64,000 bases of DNA from the NCBI GenBank assembly GCA_965230565.1, contig CBDDLH010000014.1:124001-188000 (forward strand), written 5' to 3'. Both the position numbers and the translations under genes were made by a program. The DNA is from BCD1 sp965230565. GTDB lineage: Bacteria > Bacteroidota > Bacteroidia > Chitinophagales > Saprospiraceae. The first letter of the stretch is position 1, and every line of letters begins with the position of its first letter. This document shows positions 1 through 7,646 of the stretch, one piece after another. The notes beneath the pieces are model-generated. The model was given only the letters and a program-made list of their open reading frames with translations, had not been told where the DNA came from and searched no databases.

Positions 1-323
1 GCCGGACCATCGGAGAGGACTATAGAGGGGATACCCAATGCAGGTACGTCAAAGGTGCTGCCGGCTGCTCCGGGCACTTTTTCTTCGCGTTCGGTTTTAT
101 GTATTCCGGGCAGTTTCATGCCCATGCCAACTACCAGGTGTGCTTTTTCTTCCAGCGATAATCTGGGAATCAGGTCAGCTATCCGCTCTTCATCGGAGAG
201 CTTTGGGTTTTCAAATTTGTCCATTTTACCGTTATTGTTCAGGTCCTTGAAAGCAGACTGGGCGTTTGCAAATAATGGAATAAATGTAAGTAGCAGAAGT
301 GTTAATCTGAAAGAATTTACCAT
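1..323 (-). CDS. Glycoside hydrolase family 3 beta-glucosidase, N-terminal part (runs off the window)
   Basis: Reading the minus strand from ATG at 323-321 gives an uninterrupted frame of 107 codons to the window edge. It starts with a hydrophobic signal peptide ending in A-N-A-Q. It then has a short D-L-N-N-N-G-K segment followed by LSDEERIADLIPRLSLEEK, a GMGMKLPG stretch and IPSIVLSDGP. The 'RL-L-E-K' helix and the 'GIP-L-SDGP' strand are the opening of GH3 beta-glucosidases/xylosidases, which remove terminal sugars from oligosaccharides. The signal peptide places it in the periplasm or at the surface. The catalytic Asp and the C-terminal domain lie outside the window. It diverges from the Nudix regulator at 407, with a candidate operator between them, so it is probably a target of that regulator. 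Family call is firm; substrate is unknown. Confidence 0.8.
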   Translation of the reverse strand, partial: MVNSFRLTLLLLTFIPLFANAQSAFKDLNNNGKMDKFENPKLSDEERIADLIPRLSLEEKAHLVVGMGMKLPGIHKTEREEKVPGAAGSTFDVPALGIPSIVLSDGP

Positions 324-336
324 AATTAAAGTCTTA

Positions 337-355
337 TTGTGTCATAATGACGCAA
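337..355. promoter_or_regulatory. Candidate operator between GH3 gene and Nudix regulator
   Basis: The 19 bases TTGTGTCATAATGACGCAA form an inverted repeat around a central A with 8 of 9 arm positions paired (inner core GTCAT-A-ATGAC is perfect). It lies 14 bp upstream of the GH3 start and about 50 bp upstream of the regulator start. A TATTTTTG box at 383-390 matches the Bacteroidota -7 consensus TAnnTTTG and could drive the regulator. Divergent Nudix-regulator/target pairs commonly share such a site; binding here is inferred. Confidence 0.5.
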
Positions 356-406
356 AGATGAATAATATTTGTGAATTTTTCCTATTTTTGATCAAATTTT
401 TTTCTT

Positions 407-1153
407 ATGCGTGTTTTCGGGTTAGAAAGATATCATCCTGGTTTGTCTTTGGATTGCGTCATTTTTGGGTTTCATGAAAATGAGCTTAAGGTTTTATTGC
501 TGAAAATGAAAAACTGGGACATGTGGGCTCTGCCAGGAGGGTTTGTACCGAATAACATGAGCGTTGATGAGGCTGCAGCTGAGGCTCTTTTTGAAAGAAC
601 AGGGCTTAAGGATATTTTTTTAAGGCAGTTTTATTTATTCGGAAATCCTGAACGGAATAATGCTGATCATGTGGAAAAATTAGTAGAAAGAGGGGTGATC
701 CCGGATAATTTAAGGGCTTGGTTCAGTCAGCGATTTGTGTCAATAGGATATTATTCGCTGGTCGAGTTTTCAAAAGTGACGCCGGTTCCGGATGCGATTT
801 CCGAATTTTGTGAATGGAAGTCTCTGAATGACCTGCCTCCAATGATCATTGACCATGAGGAAATTCTTGAAAAAGCATATCAAACGCTGAAAAAGGAACT
901 GGATGATGAACCGGTTGGCTTGAATTTGTTGCCGGAAAAATTTACTATGACCGAATTACAAACCTTGTACGAAACCATTCTGGGAAAGCAGCTCGATCGC
1001 CGGAATTTCAGGAGGAAAATCCTTGCCTGGGATATTCTTGCAGAAACCGGGGAGCGGAGAATGGGGGGGCGTCACAAAGCTCCGGTCTTGTATCAGTTTG
1101 ATCAGGAAAAATATGATCGGGCCTTGCGGGAGGGCTTGAAGCAGGGATGGTGA
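407..1153 (+). CDS. Nudix-domain transcriptional regulator (NrtR/AraR type)
   Basis: 248 residues with two parts. Residues about 8-150 are a Nudix fold (LDCVIFGF, then VLLLKMKNWDMWALPGGFV). The Nudix box is degenerate: the segment after the GG reads DEAAAEALFERTGL and lacks the REXXEE metal-binding core, so pyrophosphatase activity is unlikely and the domain probably senses a ligand. Residues about 165-248 resemble the winged helix-turn-helix of this family (FTMTELQTLYETIL, then DRRNFRRKI, and a GRHKAPVLYQF wing). In Bacteroidota such proteins repress sugar-use genes such as arabinose or xylose pathways. The divergent GH3 gene and the inverted repeat at 337-355 suggest local control of a glycosidase. 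The specific sugar cannot be read from the sequence. Confidence 0.85.
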   Translation: MRVFGLERYHPGLSLDCVIFGFHENELKVLLLKMKNWDMWALPGGFVPNNMSVDEAAAEALFERTGLKDIFLRQFYLFGNPERNNADHVEKLVERGVIPDNLRAWFSQRFVSIGYYSLVEFSKVTPVPDAISEFCEWKSLNDLPPMIIDHEEILEKAYQTLKKELDDEPVGLNLLPEKFTMTELQTLYETILGKQLDRRNFRRKILAWDILAETGERRMGGRHKAPVLYQFDQEKYDRALREGLKQGW

Positions 1154-1158
1154 TCAAA

Positions 1159-1275
1159 AAAAACACAGTGACGGCCTGACTCTGAGTCAGGCCGTCACTG
1201 TGTTTTTCATAACCTCTCTATTATATTAAAGCCACGAGAATTGAAAACGTGACAATTTTTTAACACTTTTTTTAT
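1159..1275. repeat. Composite palindrome-plus-tail repeat, copy 1
   Basis: A perfect inverted repeat with 24-bp arms and a one-base centre spans 1159-1207; its core is AGTGACGGCCTGACTC. It is followed by an AT-rich tail (about 1218-1275) containing TATATTAAAGCCACGA and GTGACA-T6-AACA. The same core plus a similar tail recurs at 24561-24680. The hairpin sits between the convergent Nudix and S74 genes and ends in a T5 run, so it may also terminate transcription from both sides. Confidence 0.75.
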
Positions 1276-3653
1276 TTACTCAGCAATTTTTCCAACCGTG
1301 CCAGCCTCGCCTCCAATTCCTCATTTTTCTTTTGCTGGGCTTCCAATTCAGCCGTGAGCTTGTCAATTTGTTGCTGTTGTTCCTGTACTGCTTTTAAGGC
1401 AATGGTGCTAAAACCTGCATAATTCACCGCGTGAATACCTTTGGATCTTTCATCCTGACTTTCCATGACGAATTCCGGAAATAGTTTTTTGACATCCTGA
1501 GCGATAAAACCAATAGAGTTTTTTCCGGTCGGATTATTATCCTTGTACTGGTATTTGGATGGTTGCATTTTCATAACACGATCCAAAACATTGTCAAGTG
1601 GTTGTATGTTTTGTTTGAGATTACGATCAGAAGCATAGAAATACTCCCCTGATGTTCCATCAAATTCCCCACGGAAATTTCCATCAGAAAACAAGCTAAG
1701 ATTATAATTTGGATTGTCAACGGCATAAAATTCCCAGTTGTTATAGGTGCCGCTTCGCTCAATTAATAATCCGTAATCCTCATGCACCAGGGCGAGCATA
1801 TAACCACCCGCACTGCCAGGTTCTTCACCTACAGACAAGCCTGAGGTCCGTACTTCGAGATCGCCCAATCCAAAACCATCAGGTGAACTTGAAGCAATCC
1901 TGTTGTAAGGAGAAGCGGCATCCATGCTAAGGTTGTATTGCCCGTTACCCACCTCAATAGCACCACCTACGTTATCTCCAACCGTGATGGCAGGTATGGT
2001 CCAGCCTTCATTGAGGTTTTTACCTACCACCAGTGCCTGATCCGGATTATCATTGCCCAGACCAACATTGCCGTTACCAAGTACTGTGAAAAGATCTTCA
2101 CCAAAACTGCCATCCTGCTTATATTGGAGGTTGAAATTGGTGTTTTGATCCGAGTTGCCTACATAGCCGCCCAGCGACCATTTTCTGTTACCGTAATAGG
2201 TATTTTTAAAATCCAGACGGGCATAATCATTGCCCTCTTCTCGCAACAGCAGGGTAGGATCGGAAGTGGTAGAGTTGTGGAAGATTTCCATTCGGCCATC
2301 TGCTTCATCAGTATTGACACCAACACGGCCTATACCCGTTTGTACAGCTAACTTGTTATCATGCTCATTTTCAAAATAACCACCGGCTCCGTTTCCGGAA
2401 GAACTTCCCAGGACTCCCGAACCATCTCCTTCTGTTATTCCCGCAAGGGCGGAATAATCATTCGCGGAATTGGAAAGATAAAAGTAACCAGCTTCCCAGT
2501 CACTGTCGTCATTGTACACCTCAAGGGTGGATAATGGTTCAGCGGTGTTGATCCCTACATTTCCTTCACTGAAATCGATTCCCGTACCATTTTCTGACCA
2601 AAGACTGTTTCCGCCGGAAGGTAGTGTAACGGTACCTCCTCCATTGGACAAAGTGAGCATGTTGCCGTTCAGACTAATATTTTGAATTTCATTTCCCGGA
2701 TCAGCATCGGCATCTGTATCGTCATCTGTGAAGGATCCGCCACCGTTGGATAAAGTGACAGTGTTGCCGTTTTTACTGATAGTTTGCAACTCATTGGTGG
2801 GATTAGCGTCGGCATCAATCACACCATCCTGGATTACAGCCAGATCGACTTCCCCACCATCATCCGAAAGGGATAATACCGTTCCATTCAATTCCAGTTG
2901 TTGAATTTCATTCAATGGATTGGCATCGGCGTCCGTCCCTCCGGTAGGGATGGAAATGGAATTCCCGTTCGAAAGAGATAATTCATTGGTAGTTATATCG
3001 AATGCAAGGGTTTGTAATTCGTTTTCCGGATCAGCATCGGCATCTTCTACACCATCTTGCAATGGAGAAAGATCAACAATGTTTCCATTGGTTATAGACA
3101 AATTGGTGCCATTCAGATTCAGGGTTTGCTCGTCTTGATCTTCGGGTAATGTAATGGAGCCGCCTCCTGCGGATAGAATAAGCGTATTACCATTGAGAGA
3201 GAGTGTTTGAATTTCGTTTTCAGGGTTGGTATCCATATCAGGAGTGTTATCTCCTGAGTCCAGTGCATACAGCGCATAGGGTACCGACAGGAGCTGACTT
3301 ACACCCATAGACAAATAATTATTTCCTCCGTTTGGATCCATGTCTACCTTTAGGTAATAGGCATTGGAAGACCAGTCCAGGTTACTCATGTTACCGATGA
3401 TGGGAACACCTTTTCCTACCTGCAGGGTGAAAACACCCAGGTCGCTTGTAAGTACCTCATGGTGCTCGGAAAGCGCTATGGGGCCATTGGGGGTATTACT
3501 TAAAATACTGATTTTCACACCTAGAATGGTATTGACGTAAGGGTTGTTATTGGCATCTCTGGCTACAGCCTGATAATTGAAGGCCTGTGGTGCCTGAGCG
3601 TGGAGAAATATGGTCAAAAATAAAAAAGGGATAATAGTGCTTAGCTTTTTCAT
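1272..3653 (-). CDS. Secreted tail-fibre-like protein with C-terminal S74 chaperone domain
   Basis: 793 residues with an N-terminal signal peptide (cleavage after H-A-Q), then a Bacteroidota N-terminal module (QAFNYQAVARDANNNPY). Residues about 135-350 hold five or six degenerate repeats of 25-40 residues built on 'DADxNPxNEIQxLxLNGNxLxLSNGGG'. A beta-rich region follows, then a peptidase S74 intramolecular chaperone from about residue 674 (SDRNLKQNIQPL, with GFIAQDVKKLFPE). In S74 proteins the Ser of this SD motif is the autocleavage site, here about residue 675. The last 35 residues are a heptad-like coiled coil (IDKLTAELEAQQ). Such proteins form trimeric fibres. It lies 44 bp downstream of the T9SS-protein gene on the same strand, a pairing likely to be an operon. 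Function is probably surface or structural; a ligand is not predictable. Confidence 0.8.
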   Translation of the reverse strand: MKKLSTIIPFLFLTIFLHAQAPQAFNYQAVARDANNNPYVNTILGVKISILSNTPNGPIALSEHHEVLTSDLGVFTLQVGKGVPIIGNMSNLDWSSNAYYLKVDMDPNGGNNYLSMGVSQLLSVPYALYALDSGDNTPDMDTNPENEIQTLSLNGNTLILSAGGGSITLPEDQDEQTLNLNGTNLSITNGNIVDLSPLQDGVEDADADPENELQTLAFDITTNELSLSNGNSISIPTGGTDADANPLNEIQQLELNGTVLSLSDDGGEVDLAVIQDGVIDADANPTNELQTISKNGNTVTLSNGGGSFTDDDTDADADPGNEIQNISLNGNMLTLSNGGGTVTLPSGGNSLWSENGTGIDFSEGNVGINTAEPLSTLEVYNDDSDWEAGYFYLSNSANDYSALAGITEGDGSGVLGSSSGNGAGGYFENEHDNKLAVQTGIGRVGVNTDEADGRMEIFHNSTTSDPTLLLREEGNDYARLDFKNTYYGNRKWSLGGYVGNSDQNTNFNLQYKQDGSFGEDLFTVLGNGNVGLGNDNPDQALVVGKNLNEGWTIPAITVGDNVGGAIEVGNGQYNLSMDAASPYNRIASSSPDGFGLGDLEVRTSGLSVGEEPGSAGGYMLALVHEDYGLLIERSGTYNNWEFYAVDNPNYNLSLFSDGNFRGEFDGTSGEYFYASDRNLKQNIQPLDNVLDRVMKMQPSKYQYKDNNPTGKNSIGFIAQDVKKLFPEFVMESQDERSKGIHAVNYAGFSTIALKAVQEQQQQIDKLTAELEAQQKKNEELEARLARLEKLLSK

Positions 3654-3697
3654 AACTTAAGGTTTGAGAATTTATTAAATGGTGTTACCGGGGCCGA

Positions 3698-4193
3698 TTA
3701 CCTCTGCTTGTTGATTTTAAAGGTGCTTACCATCTGATGGTTTTGATAAACAGATAAAAGGTACAAACCGTCCGGATAGGGGGACAAGTCAAAATCTGAT
3801 GTCAACTCTGTAACGGTTGTTTTTATTAATGGTTTGCCCAAACAGGTTAGTAATCATAACTTCAAGAGGTTCACTGGTTTCTTTATCCAGCCTGAGCCAG
3901 CCTGCCGTTGGATTGGGATAGACATTCAAGTTGACTTGCAGGGGAACTTCCCAAAGTGGAGTCAGGAATAGATCGTAATACATCTGATGGAACCCTTCCC
4001 ATAGGGACAATTCATTTTCATATCCGGACACAGCCATTTCTCCGACAGTCCAGTGTAAATTTTGTCCATTGGAGGCAGATTGTAAATTGCCTGCAGAACC
4101 AATTACGGAATGGGAAAGGCTTTGGGCGTGAATTGAAACTCCTGTCATCACGAGGACCAGAGTGAACATGAGGCTTTTAGTAAAGATTTTCAT
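3698..4193 (-). pseudogene. T9SS type A sorting-domain protein, interrupted by a single-base frameshift
   Basis: The start at 4193 (MKIFTKS) precedes a good signal peptide ending in H-A-Q; an upstream Met at 4223 adds a charged leader and is less likely. A short domain (HSVIGSAGNLQSAS, HWTVGEMAV) leads into the sorting domain VNLNVYPNPTAGWLRLD. The first frame stops at 3789 after ITNLFGQTIN with an aberrant tail. One frame over, the sequence continues with TTVTELTSDFDLSPYPDG and LYLLSVYQN to a stop at 3698-3700, which is exactly the expected end of a T9SS domain. One surplus A in the A5 run near 3824 explains the break. It may be a true inactivating mutation or a sequence error. It sits just upstream of the S74 gene. 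Confidence 0.75.
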
Positions 4194-4447
4194 ATCTCGG
4201 GTTTTTGATGAATGGAGCCTCAATTTCGATAAAGGTTTATTGTTTTTCAGCTTTTTAAAATTTCCTTAGGAGTGTTTAACTCATTTTAACGGAAACAACT
4301 ACTGTTGGGAAAAGTGATTGTGTTTTTTAAACTTGTCAAAAAAGTCTATTTTTGCCGCACATCCACTTGACACGGCAATTGCTGCCTGCACATTTTTTTG
4401 GTGTTTCACCAAAGAACGAATCCTTTTTTCACCCTAATTTTTTGAAT

Positions 4448-5785
4448 ATGTTTAGAAAGATTGATTTACTATTAAGTTTTATGATCGGAGGACTTTTCCT
4501 GTTGGTCGTTTCTTGTGAGCAGCCTTCCGAAGATTGGAGGGATAAGGTGGATAATACTGATTTGCTGATGAAATCTTCCCGGCAATTAACGGATGTCCTG
4601 ATCCATGATATTTTCTCCCCACCTGTGGCAAGCAGGGTCTATGCTTATCCATCTATTGCGGCCTACGAATGTGCCCGGCATCTGGATGCTGATTTTAAAA
4701 CCATGGCCGGTCAATTGAATGGTCTGGAAACCCTTCCTGAGCCGAATCCGGATGAGGAGTATGCTTTTGAGGTTGCGGCTGTTCATGCTTTTAACCTGGT
4801 TGGGAAACAACTTATCTTTTCTGAGCAGATGATAGCGGATTTGATGGCGGATCAGGATTCTTTGCTGGCTACCTATGGGATTCCAAAGGCGGTATTCAAC
4901 CGATCCAAAGCTTTCGGTGAAGAAATGGCGAGGGCTATATTGGAGTGGGCTGACAAGGATAATTACAAAGAAACAAGGTCTGCCCCGAAATACAATGTAA
5001 AAAAAGACCCCTCAAGATGGATACCTACTCCTCCGGGATATATGGATGGCATTGAACCGGAATGGCGGGAGATCAGAACCTTCGTGCTTGATTCTGCTCA
5101 GCAATTCAAACCACCCCTGGTCACCGACTTCAGCACGGATAAGGATTCCCGGTTTTTTAAAGAAACCATGGAGGTGTACGATGCGGTTAATAATGCCACT
5201 TTTGAACATGTCGAGATCGCCAAATTCTGGGATTGTAACCCTTATGTGATGAACGTTACCGGTCATGTAATGCTCGCAACCAAGAAAATTACGCCCGGAG
5301 GCCACTGGATGGAGATCGTGACCATTGCTAATAAAAAAGCTGATGCCGGTTTCGTCAAAGCTGCTGAGGCCTATGCATTGACAGCCATTGCCCTGGCAGA
5401 TGCATTCATATCCTGCTGGGATGAAAAATATCGATCAAACCTCATTCGTCCGGAAACAGTGATCAATGAATATATTGATGAAAAATGGGCTCCGATTTTG
5501 CAAACACCTCCTTTCCCGGAATATACCAGTGGTCATTCCGTGATTTCAAGAGCCGCTGCAGTTACCCTGACCAATGTTTATGGTGATAATTTTGCTTTTC
5601 ACGATGATTCAGAAACCAGGTTCGGATTGACTGCAAGAGATTTCAACTCCTTCCTGGAGGCTTCGGAAGAAGCAGCCATTTCAAGACTGTATGGTGGAAT
5701 TCATTATATGCCAGCTATCGACAATGGAGTGAAACAAGGAGAAAATGTTGGAAATTTCATTGTCGCCAATGTTCAAACCAAATAG
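4448..5785 (+). CDS. Vanadium-dependent haloperoxidase / PAP2-type phosphatase lipoprotein
   Basis: About 445 residues from ATG 4448; the frame is open further upstream, but only this start gives a lipoprotein signal (hydrophobic stretch ending VVSC-E). The PAP2/haloperoxidase core is present: K327-x6-R334-P335 (KYRSNLIRP), then YTSGHS with Ser361-Gly362-His363, and SRLYGGIHY with Arg413 and His419. These residues bind vanadate or phosphate in the active site. Members either oxidise halides with peroxide or act as acid phosphatases; sequence alone does not decide. It is anchored in the outer or inner membrane facing the periplasm. It diverges from the T9SS-protein gene and has no clear partner. 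Confidence 0.85.
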   Translation: MFRKIDLLLSFMIGGLFLLVVSCEQPSEDWRDKVDNTDLLMKSSRQLTDVLIHDIFSPPVASRVYAYPSIAAYECARHLDADFKTMAGQLNGLETLPEPNPDEEYAFEVAAVHAFNLVGKQLIFSEQMIADLMADQDSLLATYGIPKAVFNRSKAFGEEMARAILEWADKDNYKETRSAPKYNVKKDPSRWIPTPPGYMDGIEPEWREIRTFVLDSAQQFKPPLVTDFSTDKDSRFFKETMEVYDAVNNATFEHVEIAKFWDCNPYVMNVTGHVMLATKKITPGGHWMEIVTIANKKADAGFVKAAEAYALTAIALADAFISCWDEKYRSNLIRPETVINEYIDEKWAPILQTPPFPEYTSGHSVISRAAAVTLTNVYGDNFAFHDDSETRFGLTARDFNSFLEASEEAAISRLYGGIHYMPAIDNGVKQGENVGNFIVANVQTK

Positions 5786-5810
5786 AAAATGATCTCATTT
5801 TAACGGAATA

Positions 5811-5945
5811 AAAAAAGAGGCTGTCTCTAAAATGAAAACATAAACTTCGATGTGAAGTTTTATTTCTCGCAGATTACGCTGATAAATTTGATAAACTCCA
5901 ATTATATATCAGCGTGAAATGTACTTTTGAGACAGCCTTTTTTTG
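5811..5945. mobile_element. MITE-like non-coding element with terminal inverted repeats
   Basis: About 135 bp bounded by AAAAAAGAGGCTGTCTC on the left (core 5818-5827) and its complement GAGACAGCCTTTTTTT on the right (core 5929-5938). A second, inner inverted repeat (ACGCTGAT near 5875-5882 and ATCAGCGT near 5909-5916) lies inside. There is no open frame. The ends resemble transposon termini. A lone similar terminus occurs at 52253-52276. The folded RNA could also terminate the convergent genes on either side. Confidence 0.6.
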
Positions 5946-5958
5946 TACCGCATTCTGG

Positions 5959-7539
5959 TTAATAAATTATTGCGATAATGATAATGACAACAACCAGAAA
6001 AGCTCCGTGCACACGGTAATTTTTATACCATGGTAATTCCCTAAGCTGTACGGTTTCATTCCTGAGTTCCTGTGGTGTCCAGACGACTTTGGCAAGTTCT
6101 GAATCCGGCTTGTGCTCGCCAAAAAGGCTACCGACAAAAATTGCCAGGCAACTGATCAGGAAATGGAAGAAGGCTACGTAGAGGAAATTACCCAACTCGA
6201 TATTCAAATTGAAAAGATCAATGCCTATGAGCAGGAAGGTGATCAAAGAGCCAAGTATAATGGAGAGTACAGCTCCGGTATTGTTGGATTTTTTAAAGAA
6301 TAGTCCCATTACAAAAAGAGCTACGATGGGAGGACAGAACCACGCCAAAGTGTTTTGGAGATAATCCCAGAGTTTCTCGAATTTCCCGATTTGAGGTGCC
6401 CAGATGATGGCAAGGACCATTACTACCGTAGTGGTAATTCGTCCGATCGTCATCAATTTTTTAGAACTCAGACCCGGTCGAAGCCTGGTTACGAAGTCCA
6501 TTGTAAAGAGCGTAGAAACGGAGTTTAAACCGGAGTCAAGGCTGGACATCATGGCGGCGATCAATCCGGCCAGTACAACTCCAAGTAAGCCCGGAGGCAG
6601 CAGATCGAATAACATCGTAGGATAGATCATATCCATTTCGGTCATGTCCGGATACAAAACCCTGGCAAAAGCACCGGGGAAAATCATGATGAAAAGAATA
6701 CTCAGTTTCAGGAATCCGGCAAACATCGCCCCCCATTGCCCCTGTCGAAGGTTTTTGGAAGCCAGGGTTCTTTGGGTGATATACTGGTTGGTGCCCCAGA
6801 AATAGAATCCCAACAGCAATACTCCCGTAAAGACCGCCGGCCAGGGCAGCACCTCATCACTGGCTGGTTTCATGATGTCAAAATGTTCAGGAGCAGTAAT
6901 AGCCGTTACGGCATCCCATCCGCCTATCTTGTCGTAAGCAAACCAGGTGATCAGCGATGATCCAAGAATGAGAATAACCGCCTGGATCGCATCCGTATAC
7001 ATGACTGAACTCAGTCCTCCCGTAATGGTATAAACACCGGCAATCAGCGCCAGACCGACAATAATCTGCCAAAGTGGGAATTGTGGGAATATCAGGTTAA
7101 TGACCAATCCTCCCGCATAGAGCGTAGCCGCAATATCTACCAGAACATTGAGAATAATAGCGATACCTGAAGCATAGGCACGTACGATGTAACTGTACCG
7201 CTTTTCAAGATATTCCGGAATGGTAAAAATCTTATTCCTCAGATAAAAGGGGAGGAAAAAGACCGCAAAGATGATCAGTACCAGAACGGCCATCCATTCA
7301 TAACTGTAAACGGAAAAACCATCCTTATATCCTGCGCCTGCCAGACCTACAAGGCTATTACTTGACATATTGGATGCAAAAAGGGAAAACCCGATAATGG
7401 GCCAGGTGAGATTCCTTCCCGCCAGGAAATAATCCTCCGCGTCTTCGTGTTTTTTACCAAAATAAAAACCGACGAGGATCACAAAAATCAAATAAAAGAT
7501 AATAATCCCGGCATCAATTCCAGACAGTGAAAAATTCAT
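5959..7539 (-). CDS. Sodium:solute symporter (SSS family), sugar type
   Basis: 526 residues with about 13-14 hydrophobic segments typical of SSS transporters. The N-terminus carries GKKHEDAEDYFLAGRNLTWP and SLFASNMSSNSLVGLAGAGY; the conserved region AGLIAAMMSSLDSGLNSVS holds the helix that contributes to the sodium site. The family imports sugars, amino acids or similar solutes with sodium across the inner membrane. It lies downstream of the GH13 alpha-glucosidase and LacI regulator on the same strand (about 107-bp gaps), so glucose or an alpha-glucoside is the likely cargo. It ends next to the MITE-like element. Confidence 0.88.
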   Translation of the reverse strand: MNFSLSGIDAGIIIFYLIFVILVGFYFGKKHEDAEDYFLAGRNLTWPIIGFSLFASNMSSNSLVGLAGAGYKDGFSVYSYEWMAVLVLIIFAVFFLPFYLRNKIFTIPEYLEKRYSYIVRAYASGIAIILNVLVDIAATLYAGGLVINLIFPQFPLWQIIVGLALIAGVYTITGGLSSVMYTDAIQAVILILGSSLITWFAYDKIGGWDAVTAITAPEHFDIMKPASDEVLPWPAVFTGVLLLGFYFWGTNQYITQRTLASKNLRQGQWGAMFAGFLKLSILFIMIFPGAFARVLYPDMTEMDMIYPTMLFDLLPPGLLGVVLAGLIAAMMSSLDSGLNSVSTLFTMDFVTRLRPGLSSKKLMTIGRITTTVVMVLAIIWAPQIGKFEKLWDYLQNTLAWFCPPIVALFVMGLFFKKSNNTGAVLSIILGSLITFLLIGIDLFNLNIELGNFLYVAFFHFLISCLAIFVGSLFGEHKPDSELAKVVWTPQELRNETVQLRELPWYKNYRVHGAFLVVVIIIIAIIY

Positions 7540-7646
7540 GACTTTGGTATAGTTTTATTGTGTTCAATTGTATTAAGCAGCAGTGAATATAGGTTTTTTT
7601 GGAATTTAAGCAGAATTTTATGTCAATTGGCCCGGAAGAAATGCCA

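Noticed and set aside
4333..4354. Promoter for the haloperoxidase-like gene
   Set aside because: TTG and TATTTTTG are only 11 bp apart instead of about 19.
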